From NCBI RefSeq assembly GCF_034670185.1, contig NZ_JAXMNY010000001.1, forward strand, positions 1,178,001-1,242,000: a stretch of DNA of 64,000 nucleotides, in the 5' to 3' direction. The stretch comes from Nisaea sp. (lineage in GTDB: Bacteria > Pseudomonadota > Alphaproteobacteria > Thalassobaculales > Thalassobaculaceae). Numbering within the stretch: position 1 is the stretch's first letter; every line of letters starts with the position of its first letter. Shown here piece by piece: positions 16,786-26,252 of the stretch. The notes below the pieces were generated by a model. The model was not told the origin of the DNA, did no database searches, and worked only from the letters and a program-made list of their open reading frames with translations. The position numbers and the translations under genes were made by a program.

Positions 16786-19110
16786 TTAAGCCTTTTCTTC
16801 AATCCGCGGCGGCACGAAAGACGTCACCGGCGGCGGCGTTCCTGCGTATTTCTCGACTTCAATCAGCACTGACTGCGCGCTCGGGCCCTGCCCTATCCGA
16901 GACGTTCCGATGTCTCGGGTCAGCACGTTCGGATTGCCGTGCTTGCAGAGCGAGCCAACCACTCCCGGCTCTTCCGGATCATACCAGGCACCGGTCGAGA
17001 GCTGCACCACACCCGGACGGACGGCATCGGAGATGATCACACCGGCAAGACAGGCGCCCCGGTCATTATAGAGCCGGACCACATCCCCGTTTTCGATCCC
17101 GCGCGCGGCGGCATCGGACGGATGCATACTCATCGGCTCGCGATCCTTGATCTTCGATCCACGGCTGATCGCGCCGCTATCGAGCTGGCTGTGCAGCCGG
17201 GTCTTCGGCTGGTTCGAGATCAGGTGCAACGGATAGGTTCCGGTTAAAGGTGAGCCCAGCCATTCATAGGGCTCTACCCAAGCCGGATGCCCCGGCGTGT
17301 CTTCATAGCCAAACCCCGCGATGGTCTCCGAGAAAAGCTCTATCTTGCCGCTCGGAGTGGTCAACGGATTGGCCTCCGGGTCTTCACGGAACTTCCGTAG
17401 CAGAACAGCAGGTTCTTTCGGCTGCAGCACCTCCATGGTGCCGATCTCCCGGAAGGTCTCAAGATCGGGCAGCTCAAAATCGGCTTCCGCCGCACGCTGC
17501 CGTGCCTGATCCCAGAGATGGCGCAGCCACGCTTCCTCGTCCCGGCCCTCGGTGAAGGTTTCGGCAACCCCGATCCGCTCCGCTAGCCCGGTGAAGACAT
17601 CATAATCATGACGGGAATCACCAATCGGTTCGATCGCCTTCTGCATGGCGACGATGGTCTGCTCCCAATGGGTCATGGAGAGATCGTTACGCTCCAGAGC
17701 CGTCGTCGTCGGGAACACAAAGTCCGCATGCCGCGCCAGAGCGGTCCACCAGATCTCGTTGACGAACACCGTGTCCGGGCGACGGATTGCCTGCACGAGA
17801 CGGTTCAGGTCCTGATGATGGTGGAACGGGTTTCCACCAGCCCAGTAAACGGCTTTGATATCGGGGTAGGTATGCGTTCCGCCATCGAACTCGAAACTGC
17901 CGCCTGGATTGAGCAGCATGTCGGAGATTCGCGCGACCGGGATGAACTTGTCGACCGGATTGCGGCCCTGCGGCAGCGCCGGCCATTTGAACATTTCGAC
18001 CGGATTGCCGATGCCGTTCTCGGAGCCATAGCCAAGCCCGAAACCGCCGCCTGGCAACCCAATCTGCCCGATCATCGCTGCCAGCAGGATTGCCAGCCAG
18101 TAAGGCTGCTCTCCATGGTCCGCGCGTTGCAGGCTCCAGGCCACCATGATCATGGTACGGCCGCCAGCCATACGCCGGGCAAGCGCGCGCAGAGTCTCGG
18201 CCGGAACCTCGGAGATCCCTTCAGCCCATTCCGGCGTCTTCGGCTGCCCGTCAGTCTTGCCCAGCAGATAGGGCAGGAACTTGTCGAAACCGACGCAATA
18301 CTCGTCGAGGAAACCTTCGTCGTGCAGTCCCTCTGTGTAGAGAGTGTGAGCCAATGCCAGCATGATCGCCGCATCCGTATTCGGACGCGGTGCAATCCAT
18401 TCCGGCTCGACCAATTCGATCACGTCGTTCCGGATCGGGCTGATATTGACGAATTCAACCCCCATCTCGTAGGCGGTTTTCAGCCCTTCGAACACGGTAT
18501 GCCGACCGACGCCGCCGGACGTCACCTGGCCGTTCTTTACCGGCACACCGCCAAACATCACCACCAGTTCGCTGGTCTCGGCGATCACCGGCCAGGTCGT
18601 ATGTCCGTCGAGCAATTGCTTGAAGTGACCTACGACGTGCGGCGTGATCGCCTGCCCCGCCGCATAGCTGTATGTCCCTTCATGGCGAACATAGCCGCCC
18701 ATGCAGTTCAGGAACCGGTGAACCTGGCTTTGCGCATGATGGAACCGGCCAGAACTGGACCAACCGTAAGAGCCCCCGAATATCGCCTCGTTGCCGTGCG
18801 TGTCCGCGATACGCTTCAGCTCAGCCGCCGCCATGTCGAGCGCCTCGTCCCACGGCACGGCGACATAGGGGTCGCTGCCCCGTCCTTCGCGCGAGGCCGG
18901 GCCGTTCTCCAACCAGCCTTTGCGGATCATCGGGCGACGCACACGGACCTCATCGTCGATTGCATCGACAATGCCAGGGCCGATGATGGCAGGAGCCGGA
19001 TCTTTTTCGTAATCGTGTACGGCGACAAGCTTGCCGTTCTCGACTTCGGCGAAATAGGTACCCCAATGGGCGGATGTCGGTATCAGGCGGCGGTCGGTCT
19101 TGAGCGACAT
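16786..19110 (-). CDS. Molybdopterin-dependent oxidoreductase, DMSO/TMAO/biotin sulfoxide reductase type
   Basis: 774 residues. It begins LIPTSAHWGTYFAEVENGKL with no Cys motif for an N-terminal FeS cluster and no Tat signal, so it should be a soluble cytoplasmic single-subunit enzyme like BisC. GGSYGWSSSGRFHHAQ contains the serine expected to ligate molybdenum. The segments AGGNPFHHHQDLNRL, NEIWWTALARHADFVFPTTT and the C-terminal LISNQPKTRLHSQLD cofactor region are typical. Likely reaction: reduction of an S- or N-oxide, or the reverse oxidation. ATG 19110 follows GGAAGAG. It is divergent from the ThDP decarboxylase genes across 183 bases, suggesting co-regulation. Confidence 0.92.
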   Translation of the reverse strand: MSLKTDRRLIPTSAHWGTYFAEVENGKLVAVHDYEKDPAPAIIGPGIVDAIDDEVRVRRPMIRKGWLENGPASREGRGSDPYVAVPWDEALDMAAAELKRIADTHGNEAIFGGSYGWSSSGRFHHAQSQVHRFLNCMGGYVRHEGTYSYAAGQAITPHVVGHFKQLLDGHTTWPVIAETSELVVMFGGVPVKNGQVTSGGVGRHTVFEGLKTAYEMGVEFVNISPIRNDVIELVEPEWIAPRPNTDAAIMLALAHTLYTEGLHDEGFLDEYCVGFDKFLPYLLGKTDGQPKTPEWAEGISEVPAETLRALARRMAGGRTMIMVAWSLQRADHGEQPYWLAILLAAMIGQIGLPGGGFGLGYGSENGIGNPVEMFKWPALPQGRNPVDKFIPVARISDMLLNPGGSFEFDGGTHTYPDIKAVYWAGGNPFHHHQDLNRLVQAIRRPDTVFVNEIWWTALARHADFVFPTTTALERNDLSMTHWEQTIVAMQKAIEPIGDSRHDYDVFTGLAERIGVAETFTEGRDEEAWLRHLWDQARQRAAEADFELPDLETFREIGTMEVLQPKEPAVLLRKFREDPEANPLTTPSGKIELFSETIAGFGYEDTPGHPAWVEPYEWLGSPLTGTYPLHLISNQPKTRLHSQLDSGAISRGSKIKDREPMSMHPSDAAARGIENGDVVRLYNDRGACLAGVIISDAVRPGVVQLSTGAWYDPEEPGVVGSLCKHGNPNVLTRDIGTSRIGQGPSAQSVLIEVEKYAGTPPPVTSFVPPRIEEKA

Positions 19111-19293
19111 GGTCTCTTCCCGGTTTTTGTCCGCGACGACTATGTGACAGGCGCTGCACCAAGACAATGGACTGCTTGGCAATATGGACATCGTGGAATG
19201 GGACCGGTTCCGAATAACCCGTCCGCCGCAGATGGACAGACGCTGTGGTGCCGGGCAAGGTTATCCGCAAATCGATAAAAGGGTGGGAAACAC

Positions 19294-19839
19294 ATGAGCG
19301 GCGATTGGAGCGCGAACGCGCACAGCCTCTTCAAGGAACACGGCATCAAGCAGGTTGCCTATGTGCCCGATGCCGGCCTCAGCGGTATCATTAAAGCCAG
19401 CCTTGCCGACAATGATATCCAGACTGTTCCGCTGACCACCGAAGAAGAAGGTATCGCCGTTGCCGCAGGTGCCTGGCTTGGCGGGCAAAAATGCGCCGTC
19501 ATGATGCAGAGCAGCGGCGTGGGCAATACGATTAACATGATCGCATCGTTGACCACGACCTGCGCTTTTCCGCTTTTCATGATCGTGACCATGCGTGGTG
19601 ATTACGGCGAATCCAATCCCTGGCAGATGCCGATGGGCCGGGCGGTCGAGCCGGTGCTCGAAGCGGTCGGTGTACGGTGTCTGCGCGCGGACAGCGCCGA
19701 GGAGGCGGCAGAAGCCATCGAGGCGGGTTTGATGATGTCGTTCCATGGCGGCGAAGCTGTCGCCATTTTGATCAGTCAGAAACTGATCGGTGCGAAAGCC
19801 TTCTCCGCACCGGCAGCGCAAGACGCGGCAGGAGACTGA
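19294..19839 (+). CDS. ThDP-dependent decarboxylase, PYR (alpha) subunit; sulfopyruvate/phosphonopyruvate decarboxylase-like
   Basis: 181 residues forming only the pyrimidine-binding half of a ThDP enzyme. The catalytic Glu lies in LTTEEEGIAVAAGAWLGG. The segment MMQSSGVGNTINMIASL and FPLFMIVTMRGDYGESNPWQ match ComD and the N-terminal half of phosphonopyruvate decarboxylase. It must pair with the PP-domain protein encoded 3 bases downstream. GTGGGAA precedes ATG 19294. Expected chemistry is decarboxylation of a 3-substituted pyruvate (sulfo- or phosphono-) to the aldehyde; the actual substrate is unproven. The divergent molybdoenzyme suggests an organosulfur route. Confidence 0.85.
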   Translation: MSGDWSANAHSLFKEHGIKQVAYVPDAGLSGIIKASLADNDIQTVPLTTEEEGIAVAAGAWLGGQKCAVMMQSSGVGNTINMIASLTTTCAFPLFMIVTMRGDYGESNPWQMPMGRAVEPVLEAVGVRCLRADSAEEAAEAIEAGLMMSFHGGEAVAILISQKLIGAKAFSAPAAQDAAGD

Positions 19840-19842
19840 ATT

Positions 19843-20442
19843 ATGAGCAATAGCAAACTATTCCGCCGCGACGTTGTTAAAAAATTGATGTCGGTACGTA
19901 GCGATGCCTTGTGCATCAGCGGTCTCGGCTCGCCGACTTGGGACCTTGCTGCAATCGATCACAGACCGGAAAATTTCTATATCTGGGGTGGCATGGGTGG
20001 CGCTGCACCGACGGGGCTCGGACTAGCCCTGGCACAACCCGACCGCACCGTCTGGGTACTGACAGGAGACGGCGAACAGCTTATGGGCGTCGGTAGTTTT
20101 TCGACCATCGCCCTGCAACAGCCAAAAAACCTGGCCATCATCGTGCTCGACAATGAGCATTATGGCGAGACAGGCATGCAGGCCGCACCTACCGGGCGCG
20201 GCACAGATCTCGCCGCCATGGCAGCCGGCGCCGGCATCGGCAACACAATGACTATCCGGAATGAAGCAGAACTGGATGAACTGGTCGCAGTGTTGAAAAA
20301 AGGTCAGTTCCCGCTTGTTGCCGTGATCAAGATCGATGTGGCAACCGGTGAGACCATCATGCCGCCACGCGACGGGAAGTTCGTAAAGAACACCTTCCGC
20401 AGTGCCGTACTCGGCCCGGACAAGGCATTGCACCCGAACTGA
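19843..20442 (+). CDS. ThDP-dependent decarboxylase, PP (beta) subunit; sulfopyruvate decarboxylase beta-like
   Basis: 199 residues carrying the diphosphate-binding half of the ThDP enzyme. The Mg/ThDP motif runs from GDGEQLMGVGSFSTI to IIVLDNEHYGE, preceded by IWGGMGGAAPTGLGLALA. It has no PYR domain, so a heterodimer or heterotetramer with the preceding product is expected. The 3-base gap indicates stoichiometric co-expression. Length and order equal the ComD/ComE arrangement. Assignment to sulfopyruvate rather than phosphonopyruvate or another 2-oxoacid rests on subunit splitting and is tentative. No Xsc or phosphonoacetaldehyde hydrolase gene is in the window. Confidence 0.85.
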   Translation: MSNSKLFRRDVVKKLMSVRSDALCISGLGSPTWDLAAIDHRPENFYIWGGMGGAAPTGLGLALAQPDRTVWVLTGDGEQLMGVGSFSTIALQQPKNLAIIVLDNEHYGETGMQAAPTGRGTDLAAMAAGAGIGNTMTIRNEAELDELVAVLKKGQFPLVAVIKIDVATGETIMPPRDGKFVKNTFRSAVLGPDKALHPN

Positions 20443-20456
20443 CGGCGCACGCCTAA

Positions 20457-21683
20457 ATGACACACCCCACAGAGACCCAACCGTCACCGCCTCTCCGCGA
20501 CACGGTGACGGTTGTCTTCTTCATGATCTGGGTCCAGCTGATCGGCTCGATGGCCTCGCTGTGGCTGCCGGCAATCGCGCCGGAGGCTGCGGCAGCGCTC
20601 GGCGTCGATGCTTCGCTCATCGGCCTGCAGGTCGTTGTGGTCTATATCGGCGGAATGGTCACGAGCCTGCTTGCCGGAGGTCTGGTGGCACGGCTTGGTG
20701 CCTGGCGGGTTTCCCAGGTCAGCCTTTGTCTCTTCGCGCTTGCTCATCTGGTGATCGCCAGCGGTGTGCTGTCCCTGATGGCGCTCGGTTCCTTCATCAT
20801 CGGGTTTGGTTATGGCCTGATAAATCCGCCGGCAGCCCATCTGATGTCGAAGATTGTCACAGCGAAGAACCGCAACCTCGTCTTCTCTATCCGGTTTACC
20901 GGCGTCCCCCTCGGCGGGATCGCTGCCAGCACATTCGCCCCCGCCCTTGCCTTGGCGCTCGATTGGCAGACCAGCATGCTGGTGACCATCCTCGCCGCAC
21001 TCACGATGGCGCTCGTTATGGAGTTCTTCCGGAAGCGCTGGGATAGTGACCGTTCCCGCACAGCCCCACTCATCCGGTCCCCTCTTGCCGACATCAAAGC
21101 GGCCTGGAAACTGCCAGCTATCCGCTGGCTTTGCTTTACCGGGCTGTTTCTGGCCGCTATCCAACTTTCCCTGAATGCGTTCGCCGTCACTTTTCTGGTC
21201 GAGGAAACAGGCTACACGCTCGTCGCGGCAGGTCTAGCGCTGACTGCAGTGCAGGTTGCCGGCGTCATCGGCCGTATTGCATGGGGAGTTCTTGCGGATC
21301 GTATCCGGAGCGGATTCGTCGCGCTCATCATCAATGCATTGCTCACGGGACTGTCCGCTCTGGCGACGGTCTTCATCGCGCCGGATTGGCCCGTTGGCTT
21401 TGTTTATGCTTTGTTTTTTGTCTTCGGATTTACGGCCATGGGCTGGAACGGAGTGTTCGCATCTGCCGTCGTCCAGCACAGCCCCGACGGGAAAGCAGGA
21501 AACATGACTGGCGCGGCGCTGTTCTTCACTTTTTCAGGGGTGATTGTCGGGCCGGCGATCTTCACACTCGGCTACCAATTACTTGGCACATACAGCGGCA
21601 GCTTCTTGGTCACCGCTATCCTGGCTGTTGCCGGCGCAGGCACCATCGCACTGGCTGCTCGGGGCGCCAGAACAAGTTTGTAA
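20457..21683 (+). CDS. MFS transporter
   Basis: 408 residues with about twelve hydrophobic segments. The inter-helix 2/3 loop reads GGLVARLGAWRVSQ, and the half-repeat GRIAWGVLADRIRSG lies after helix 8, both hallmarks of the major facilitator superfamily. It is probably an importer for the substrate of the adjacent ThDP decarboxylase/molybdoenzyme module: the gene starts 14 bases after the beta-subunit stop on the same strand. The substrate is inferred only from context. It ends 3 bases before the end of a convergent small gene. Confidence 0.9.
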   Translation: MTHPTETQPSPPLRDTVTVVFFMIWVQLIGSMASLWLPAIAPEAAAALGVDASLIGLQVVVVYIGGMVTSLLAGGLVARLGAWRVSQVSLCLFALAHLVIASGVLSLMALGSFIIGFGYGLINPPAAHLMSKIVTAKNRNLVFSIRFTGVPLGGIAASTFAPALALALDWQTSMLVTILAALTMALVMEFFRKRWDSDRSRTAPLIRSPLADIKAAWKLPAIRWLCFTGLFLAAIQLSLNAFAVTFLVEETGYTLVAAGLALTAVQVAGVIGRIAWGVLADRIRSGFVALIINALLTGLSALATVFIAPDWPVGFVYALFFVFGFTAMGWNGVFASAVVQHSPDGKAGNMTGAALFFTFSGVIVGPAIFTLGYQLLGTYSGSFLVTAILAVAGAGTIALAARGARTSL

Positions 21684-21686
21684 ACG

Positions 21687-22007
21687 TCAGGAACCCAGCT
21701 TTACGGAACGTGCACGGATATCGCTGTAATCAGGATTCGGCTTCATATCGTCGGTAGGATCCGAATACTCGCCGTGCTCCACAAAAAGCGACGCGGTCTC
21801 AAGAGCAGATTTCTCGACTTTGCGGGTCTCGCGCGGGTTCAGCATGCGGAATGCCTTGCCCGCAGCATTGAATTCCTTCTCTTCGAGCGTCTTGGCCGCT
21901 TTGGCAATCGCTGCATGGACGAAGCCGGATCCAACCGTTCGATCAATCGCGTCGGCGAGGATCTCAAGGCTTTTACGCTCAACATGTTTGCTATCGACGG
22001 CACCCAT
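21687..22007 (-). CDS. Hypothetical protein, 106 aa
   Basis: Not recognised. A soluble, highly charged and probably helical protein: KHVERKSLEILADAIDRTVG near the start, AKAAKTLEEKEFNAAGKAF in the middle, and a C-terminal tail DPTDDMKPNPDYSDIRA. ATG 22007 has GGAG eight bases upstream, whereas an upstream TTG at 22037 has none. Codon use resembles the neighbours. It has its own promoter region (22008-22213) and is convergent with the MFS gene. No partner is apparent. Confidence 0.65.
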   Translation of the reverse strand: MGAVDSKHVERKSLEILADAIDRTVGSGFVHAAIAKAAKTLEEKEFNAAGKAFRMLNPRETRKVEKSALETASLFVEHGEYSDPTDDMKPNPDYSDIRARSVKLGS

Positions 22008-22213
22008 TGCCTGTACTCCAAGTTGTCGCGTATTCAAGCCGCAATGCTTAATATAGTGGTGATTCGTCTAAATTTTGCCAAGCCCTTTTTGTAGTAAATG
22101 CGATTTGTCTGAATTAGCACCGCATTAACCGCCTGAAAACCACAACACCTTTCGCACGACAAGTTAAATGGGTATGCACCTTAAATAACGTAAGTTTGAT
22201 GTCGTGAGACCTT

Positions 22214-23044
22214 CTACAGGATCTCCAGCGCCTGTTTTTGGCGCGGCGCGGGAAATGAACGATCGAGCAAAGCCAGATCGTCCTCGTCGAGAACAAGCTC
22301 AAGAGCGGCATTGTTCGCCTGCACATGAAGCGGGTTCGATGCTTTCGGAATGGCGATGATTGATGGGTTACGGAGGACCCATGCCAGCGCAATCTGCATT
22401 GCCGTTACACCGTGCTTGTCCGCGACCGAGTCCAGCCCCTTGTCCCGCAGGCGTCCCTGCTCAAGCGGCGAGTATGCCATGAGCGGGATCGCCCTCTCCC
22501 GCGCCCAGGGCACAAGATCCCATTCGATACCGCGTCGAGAGAGATTGTAGAGCACCTGATCTGTCTGGCAGGCACCGGGACCGGTGGCCTTTTCCCATGC
22601 GGCCATCTCGGCCACATCGAAGTTGCTCACGCCGTACCCGCCTATTTTCCCGGCCGCCTGCAAGGCTTCAAACGCCTCGATTGTCTCGGCAAGCGGGTGA
22701 GAGCCCGGCCAGTGCAGCAGATAAAGATCGATATGATCTGTTCCAAGCCGCCGGAGGCTGGCTTCACAGGCGGCGATCGTCCCTTTCCGGCTGGCATTGT
22801 AGGGCAGCACCTTGGAGACGATGAAAACCTGATCGCGGCGCCCCTGGATGGCATCGCCGACGACCTCTTCCGCCCCACCTTCGGCATACATTTCCGCCGT
22901 ATCGATCAGGGTCATCCCGAGATCCATGCCCGTCTGCAGCGCCCTGACTTCCTGCTCATGGGCGTCGGCGCTCTCTCCCATATACCATGTGCCGAGGCCA
23001 AGAGCCGGTACAGACCGGCCGTCCGGAAGTGTCAGGGTGCGCAT
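22214..23044 (-). CDS. Aldo/keto reductase
   Basis: 276 residues of an AKR TIM barrel. Catalytic Asp and Tyr lie in LIDTAEMYAEGGAEEVVGDA, Lys in VFIVSKVLPYNASRKG, and His in HIDLYLLHWPGSHPL. The C-terminal NADPH-binding block is ALAWVLRNPSIIAIPKASNP. It reduces aldehydes or ketones, or oxidises sugars, with NADPH in the cytoplasm. AAGGAACGG precedes the ATG. It is the last gene of an operon with an isopropylmalate/isocitrate-type dehydrogenase (28-base gap) and an alpha/beta hydrolase. The substrate is unknown. Confidence 0.92.
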   Translation of the reverse strand: MRTLTLPDGRSVPALGLGTWYMGESADAHEQEVRALQTGMDLGMTLIDTAEMYAEGGAEEVVGDAIQGRRDQVFIVSKVLPYNASRKGTIAACEASLRRLGTDHIDLYLLHWPGSHPLAETIEAFEALQAAGKIGGYGVSNFDVAEMAAWEKATGPGACQTDQVLYNLSRRGIEWDLVPWARERAIPLMAYSPLEQGRLRDKGLDSVADKHGVTAMQIALAWVLRNPSIIAIPKASNPLHVQANNAALELVLDEDDLALLDRSFPAPRQKQALEIL

Positions 23045-23072
23045 CGTCCGTTCCTTCTTTCCGACTGAATAC

Positions 23073-24137
23073 TCAGACTTCAGCTACCCGCCGGGCGACC
23101 GCCGCGCCGAATGCATCCGTGCTGAGTGCGCCGCCGATATCCTGTGTCCGCGTGGCCGCGCCCGCGACGCAGGCCATGACAGCAGCTTCAATTGCCCTTG
23201 CGCTTTCGCGCAAGGCGTTGCTATCGCTGCGATCCGCAAGCCATTCAAGCAACATACCCGTAGACAGCATAACGGAGCTCGGGTTCGCGACGTTTTTGCC
23301 GGCGATATCCGGTGCCGATCCATGGGCCGCTTGGGCGACCGCGTGCCGGAGCCCGGCATTGAGAGAGCCCGCAAAACCAAGACCGCCAGCGAGTTCCGCT
23401 GCTTCATTAGAGAGAATATCGCCGAACATGTTCGAGGTGACGATAACGTCGAACGCACCGGGTTTCCGCACGAGATGAGACGCCATCGCGTCGACAAGCA
23501 CTTCCTCGACCTCAAGCTCCGGAAATGCGCTCGCACCCGCCGTCACGGCCTCCAGGAAAAGCCCGTCGCTGAGTTTCAGGACATTCGACTTGGTGACGAT
23601 CGTCAGTTTCTTCCGGCGGGTCATCGCCAGTTCGGCAGCCGCACGGCCGATCCGTTCCGCTCCCTGCCGGGTGATCTTGCGAACGGCGAGCGCCATGTCC
23701 TTGTCCGGCATGAATTCCCCGCCGCCCGCGAACATCGTCCTAACCGCGTAAAAACCCTCAGTGTTCTCGCGCACGATCACCAGATCCATATCCTTGACCA
23801 GCGCCGCATCATGTCCAACCGACCGGCTCGGACGGATATTGGCGAACAGGTCCAGACGGCGCCTGAACTCAGCCGACGGGTTGAGACCGCCGTCAGAGGG
23901 TGACGGATAGGTGGCAGTCGAAACCGGGCCGAGGATGACTCCGTCTGCCTCAGACGCGCTCTCGAATACCGGCTCCGGCAGCGTGGAGCCGTCGCGTGCA
24001 AGCGAAACTTCGCCGATCGCATGCTCTTCCAGTTCCAGTCCAAGCCCAAACCGCTCATCTGCGGCCCTCAGAACTGTCAGCGTGGCGTCGACAATTTCGG
24101 GACCGATCCCGTCTCCGGGCAGAACAACGAGCTTCAT
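23073..24137 (-). CDS. Isocitrate/isopropylmalate dehydrogenase family protein
   Basis: 354 residues of the beta-decarboxylating dehydrogenase fold. It begins LVVLPGDGIGPEIVDAT, has the substrate Arg block SAEFRRRLDLFANIRPSRS, VIVRENTEGFYAVR, a catalytic Lys in TIVTKSNVLKLSDG, and a metal/NAD region VTSNMFGDILSNEAAELAGG then HGSAPDIAGKNVANP. This set fits LeuB or tartrate dehydrogenase-like enzymes rather than TCA isocitrate dehydrogenase. Placement with a hydrolase and an aldo/keto reductase, away from leuCD, suggests a catabolic hydroxyacid role (inference). AGGAGG sits at the right distance before ATG 24137. Confidence 0.9.
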   Translation of the reverse strand: MKLVVLPGDGIGPEIVDATLTVLRAADERFGLGLELEEHAIGEVSLARDGSTLPEPVFESASEADGVILGPVSTATYPSPSDGGLNPSAEFRRRLDLFANIRPSRSVGHDAALVKDMDLVIVRENTEGFYAVRTMFAGGGEFMPDKDMALAVRKITRQGAERIGRAAAELAMTRRKKLTIVTKSNVLKLSDGLFLEAVTAGASAFPELEVEEVLVDAMASHLVRKPGAFDVIVTSNMFGDILSNEAAELAGGLGFAGSLNAGLRHAVAQAAHGSAPDIAGKNVANPSSVMLSTGMLLEWLADRSDSNALRESARAIEAAVMACVAGAATRTQDIGGALSTDAFGAAVARRVAEV

Positions 24138-24192
24138 GTCTTGTTTCCTCCAGTATTTTCGTCCGGCATTTGAATTGCCGGATCGTCGAACC

Positions 24193-25068
24193 TCAGGGTG
24201 TCTGTCTGAGCATCCCGAGGTAGCATTTATTGAACGCGTCAGCCGCCTCGTACTGAACCCAGTGCCCAATGCCATCCATAACGACAATTTGAGCGCCGGG
24301 ATCCGCGTCTTTTATGGCTGCATTCCGCTGGGTCAGCATCCCCTTCGCCGTGATGTCCTCGGCACCCCAGATCGCATTCCGGCTCGCGGAGATCCGGGGC
24401 AGGTTCTTCAGCACCGTATCGGAGAGAGAAAGCGGCCGTGACCGAAACCGCGCCCGCGCCGTATTCGCGATCTGAATATCGATGGCCAGATCGTCCACGT
24501 TCCCAGGATCGGCAAACATAAGAACCGCAAGATTGTTCCGTGCTGTCGCCCGGCGTGTGACCTCATCCATCTCCGGCAAGATCCGAATCAGACCATCGGT
24601 CGGCCGCTCGCGCGGGCCGAATCCGGCAGCTCCTACCAGGGTGAAGCTGCGTACCCGTTGCCCATGGTGAACAGCAGCTACGCTTCCGGGAACAGCACCG
24701 TAAGAGAAACACCCTAAATGAAACCTGGACCCTGATGGGATGACCCGCTCAAGCCCGTCAGTCAGGATTTTGCCTATATGCTCCGCCGTTTTCGGATCAT
24801 CTGGAGTATCGCTATCCCCAAGCCCCGGAAGATCCGGCGCAATCACGGTAAATTCACGCGACAGCGCCATGATGTTCCGACACCAGTGATTCCACGATCC
24901 GAACCCGCCATGCACAAGAACGACACAAGGCCCCTCGCCCCATTTGCGCCAGACCATTCGGCCATCACCGCATGGGGTTTCGATCACCTGTGCCTCCTCT
25001 TGGAGAGTCTTCAGGATGTTTTCCGTCAAAGGCTCAATGCTTGCCTTTGCAGCAGGTTTTTCAGACAT
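24193..25068 (-). CDS. Alpha/beta fold hydrolase
   Basis: 291 residues. The oxyanion segment is VLVHGGFGSWNHW, followed by VIAPDLPGLGDSDTP. The nucleophile elbow is HLGCFSYGAVPG, where the first Gly of G-x-S-x-G is a Cys. The catalytic His is in GIGHWVQYEAADAFN near the C-terminus. An N-terminal extension of about 45 residues precedes the core. Probably a cytoplasmic esterase, lactonase or C-C hydrolase. It is first in the operon with the dehydrogenase (55-base gap) and aldo/keto reductase. Substrate unknown. Confidence 0.88.
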   Translation of the reverse strand: MSEKPAAKASIEPLTENILKTLQEEAQVIETPCGDGRMVWRKWGEGPCVVLVHGGFGSWNHWCRNIMALSREFTVIAPDLPGLGDSDTPDDPKTAEHIGKILTDGLERVIPSGSRFHLGCFSYGAVPGSVAAVHHGQRVRSFTLVGAAGFGPRERPTDGLIRILPEMDEVTRRATARNNLAVLMFADPGNVDDLAIDIQIANTARARFRSRPLSLSDTVLKNLPRISASRNAIWGAEDITAKGMLTQRNAAIKDADPGAQIVVMDGIGHWVQYEAADAFNKCYLGMLRQTP

Positions 25069-25269
25069 GATAATCGCGGAATTTCAATCGCAGGATAGGA
25101 AGAGCGATGATCTTTAGCATATATGCGGGCAGATTGGCCCTCCGTTTTTAGGACCATTCCACGGTCCCTGCGGCAACAACTTATCGGTGCTGATTTGGGT
25201 ACAAAGCAATTGACAACAACCAAAAATACATCACGAATACCGTCGTCAGGAAATATGTAAGCGAACTTC

Positions 25270-26217
25270 ATGCCCGAAAGCTTGGAAACTCGGAAAAACC
25301 TGCTCGGAAGCCGACAGGTACAGAGCAAGACGTCTCAAATCTGGAGTCGCGTGCCCGAAAATCTGAAGGGTTGCATCTGGCTGATCCTCGCTTCGCTTAT
25401 TTTTACAATTATGATGGCAGCCATCAAGGATGTGGGACAACGGATTCCGGTCTGGGAAATCCTCTTCATTCGTCAGATCTGTGTAATCGTCATCCTGTCC
25501 CCGCGGATGCTGCAGTCCTTTTCCCACGCGTTCAAAACCGACCGCTTGCAACTCCATGGAGTACGCATCTTTTGTTCAGTTTGCGCCATGGCAGCCGGCT
25601 TCACGGCGGTGATTCATATGCCTCTAGCCGATGTGACCGCGATTTCATTCGCGCGCACGCTGTTCATCACGCTGCTTGCGGTCGTCCTGCTGAAGGAAGT
25701 TGTTGATCTCAAGCGTTGGGGCCCCACGATATTCGGATTCATTGGCGTCTTGATCGTGTTGCAACCCAGCTTCGACGGGATCGATTACTACGCTTTCCTC
25801 GCGCTCGCCTCTGCGGTTTTCCTCGCGGTTGTCATGATTGTCACCCGGGTCCTAACCAAGACAGAGAGTCCGGTGACCATCATGACGTACCAGTCATTCG
25901 GACTGGCCGTCGCCTTCGCGATTCCGGCCTATATTTATTGGGAAACACCGACTGCGTTTGAACTCATCGCGATGGTGTTGATCGGCGTACTCATGTCCAT
26001 GGCCCAGTATTCGAATATCCAGGCCTATAAACACGGCGAGGCATCTGCCGTACAGCCGATGGAATATACCCGCCTTCTATTCGCGGGTCTGATCGGGATC
26101 CTGTTCTTCCAGGAAACACCGGGCCTTCTTACCATCGTCGGATCACTGGTGATTTTGGCCGGAGCCGTCTATTCCGTGAAGGAAATGCGGCGTGAACAAC
26201 GCGTTCCGGATGAGTAA
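25270..26217 (+). CDS. DMT superfamily (EamA) transporter
   Basis: 315 residues with a hydrophilic N-terminal tail of about 35 residues and then ten hydrophobic segments in two EamA repeats. The first contains WEILFIRQICVIVIL and FARTLFITLLAVVLLKE, the second ALIAMVLIGVLMSMAQYSN-type helices and YTRLLFAGLIGILFFQETPG. These proteins export metabolites or amino acids from the cytoplasm. ATG 25270 has only a distant AGGAAAT; GTG 25351 is an alternative start. TTGACA at 25210-25215 is a possible -35 without a convincing -10. It is monocistronic. Confidence 0.88.
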   Translation: MPESLETRKNLLGSRQVQSKTSQIWSRVPENLKGCIWLILASLIFTIMMAAIKDVGQRIPVWEILFIRQICVIVILSPRMLQSFSHAFKTDRLQLHGVRIFCSVCAMAAGFTAVIHMPLADVTAISFARTLFITLLAVVLLKEVVDLKRWGPTIFGFIGVLIVLQPSFDGIDYYAFLALASAVFLAVVMIVTRVLTKTESPVTIMTYQSFGLAVAFAIPAYIYWETPTAFELIAMVLIGVLMSMAQYSNIQAYKHGEASAVQPMEYTRLLFAGLIGILFFQETPGLLTIVGSLVILAGAVYSVKEMRREQRVPDE

Positions 26218-26252
26218 GCCGGAACCTCGGATACATCGCCCTAACCTGATCG

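Noticed and set aside
17608..19278. A 556-codon open frame on the plus strand opposite the molybdoenzyme gene.
   Set aside because: It is antisense to a confidently assigned enzyme, lacks a ribosome site and has low-complexity Arg/His composition typical of GC-rich shadow frames.
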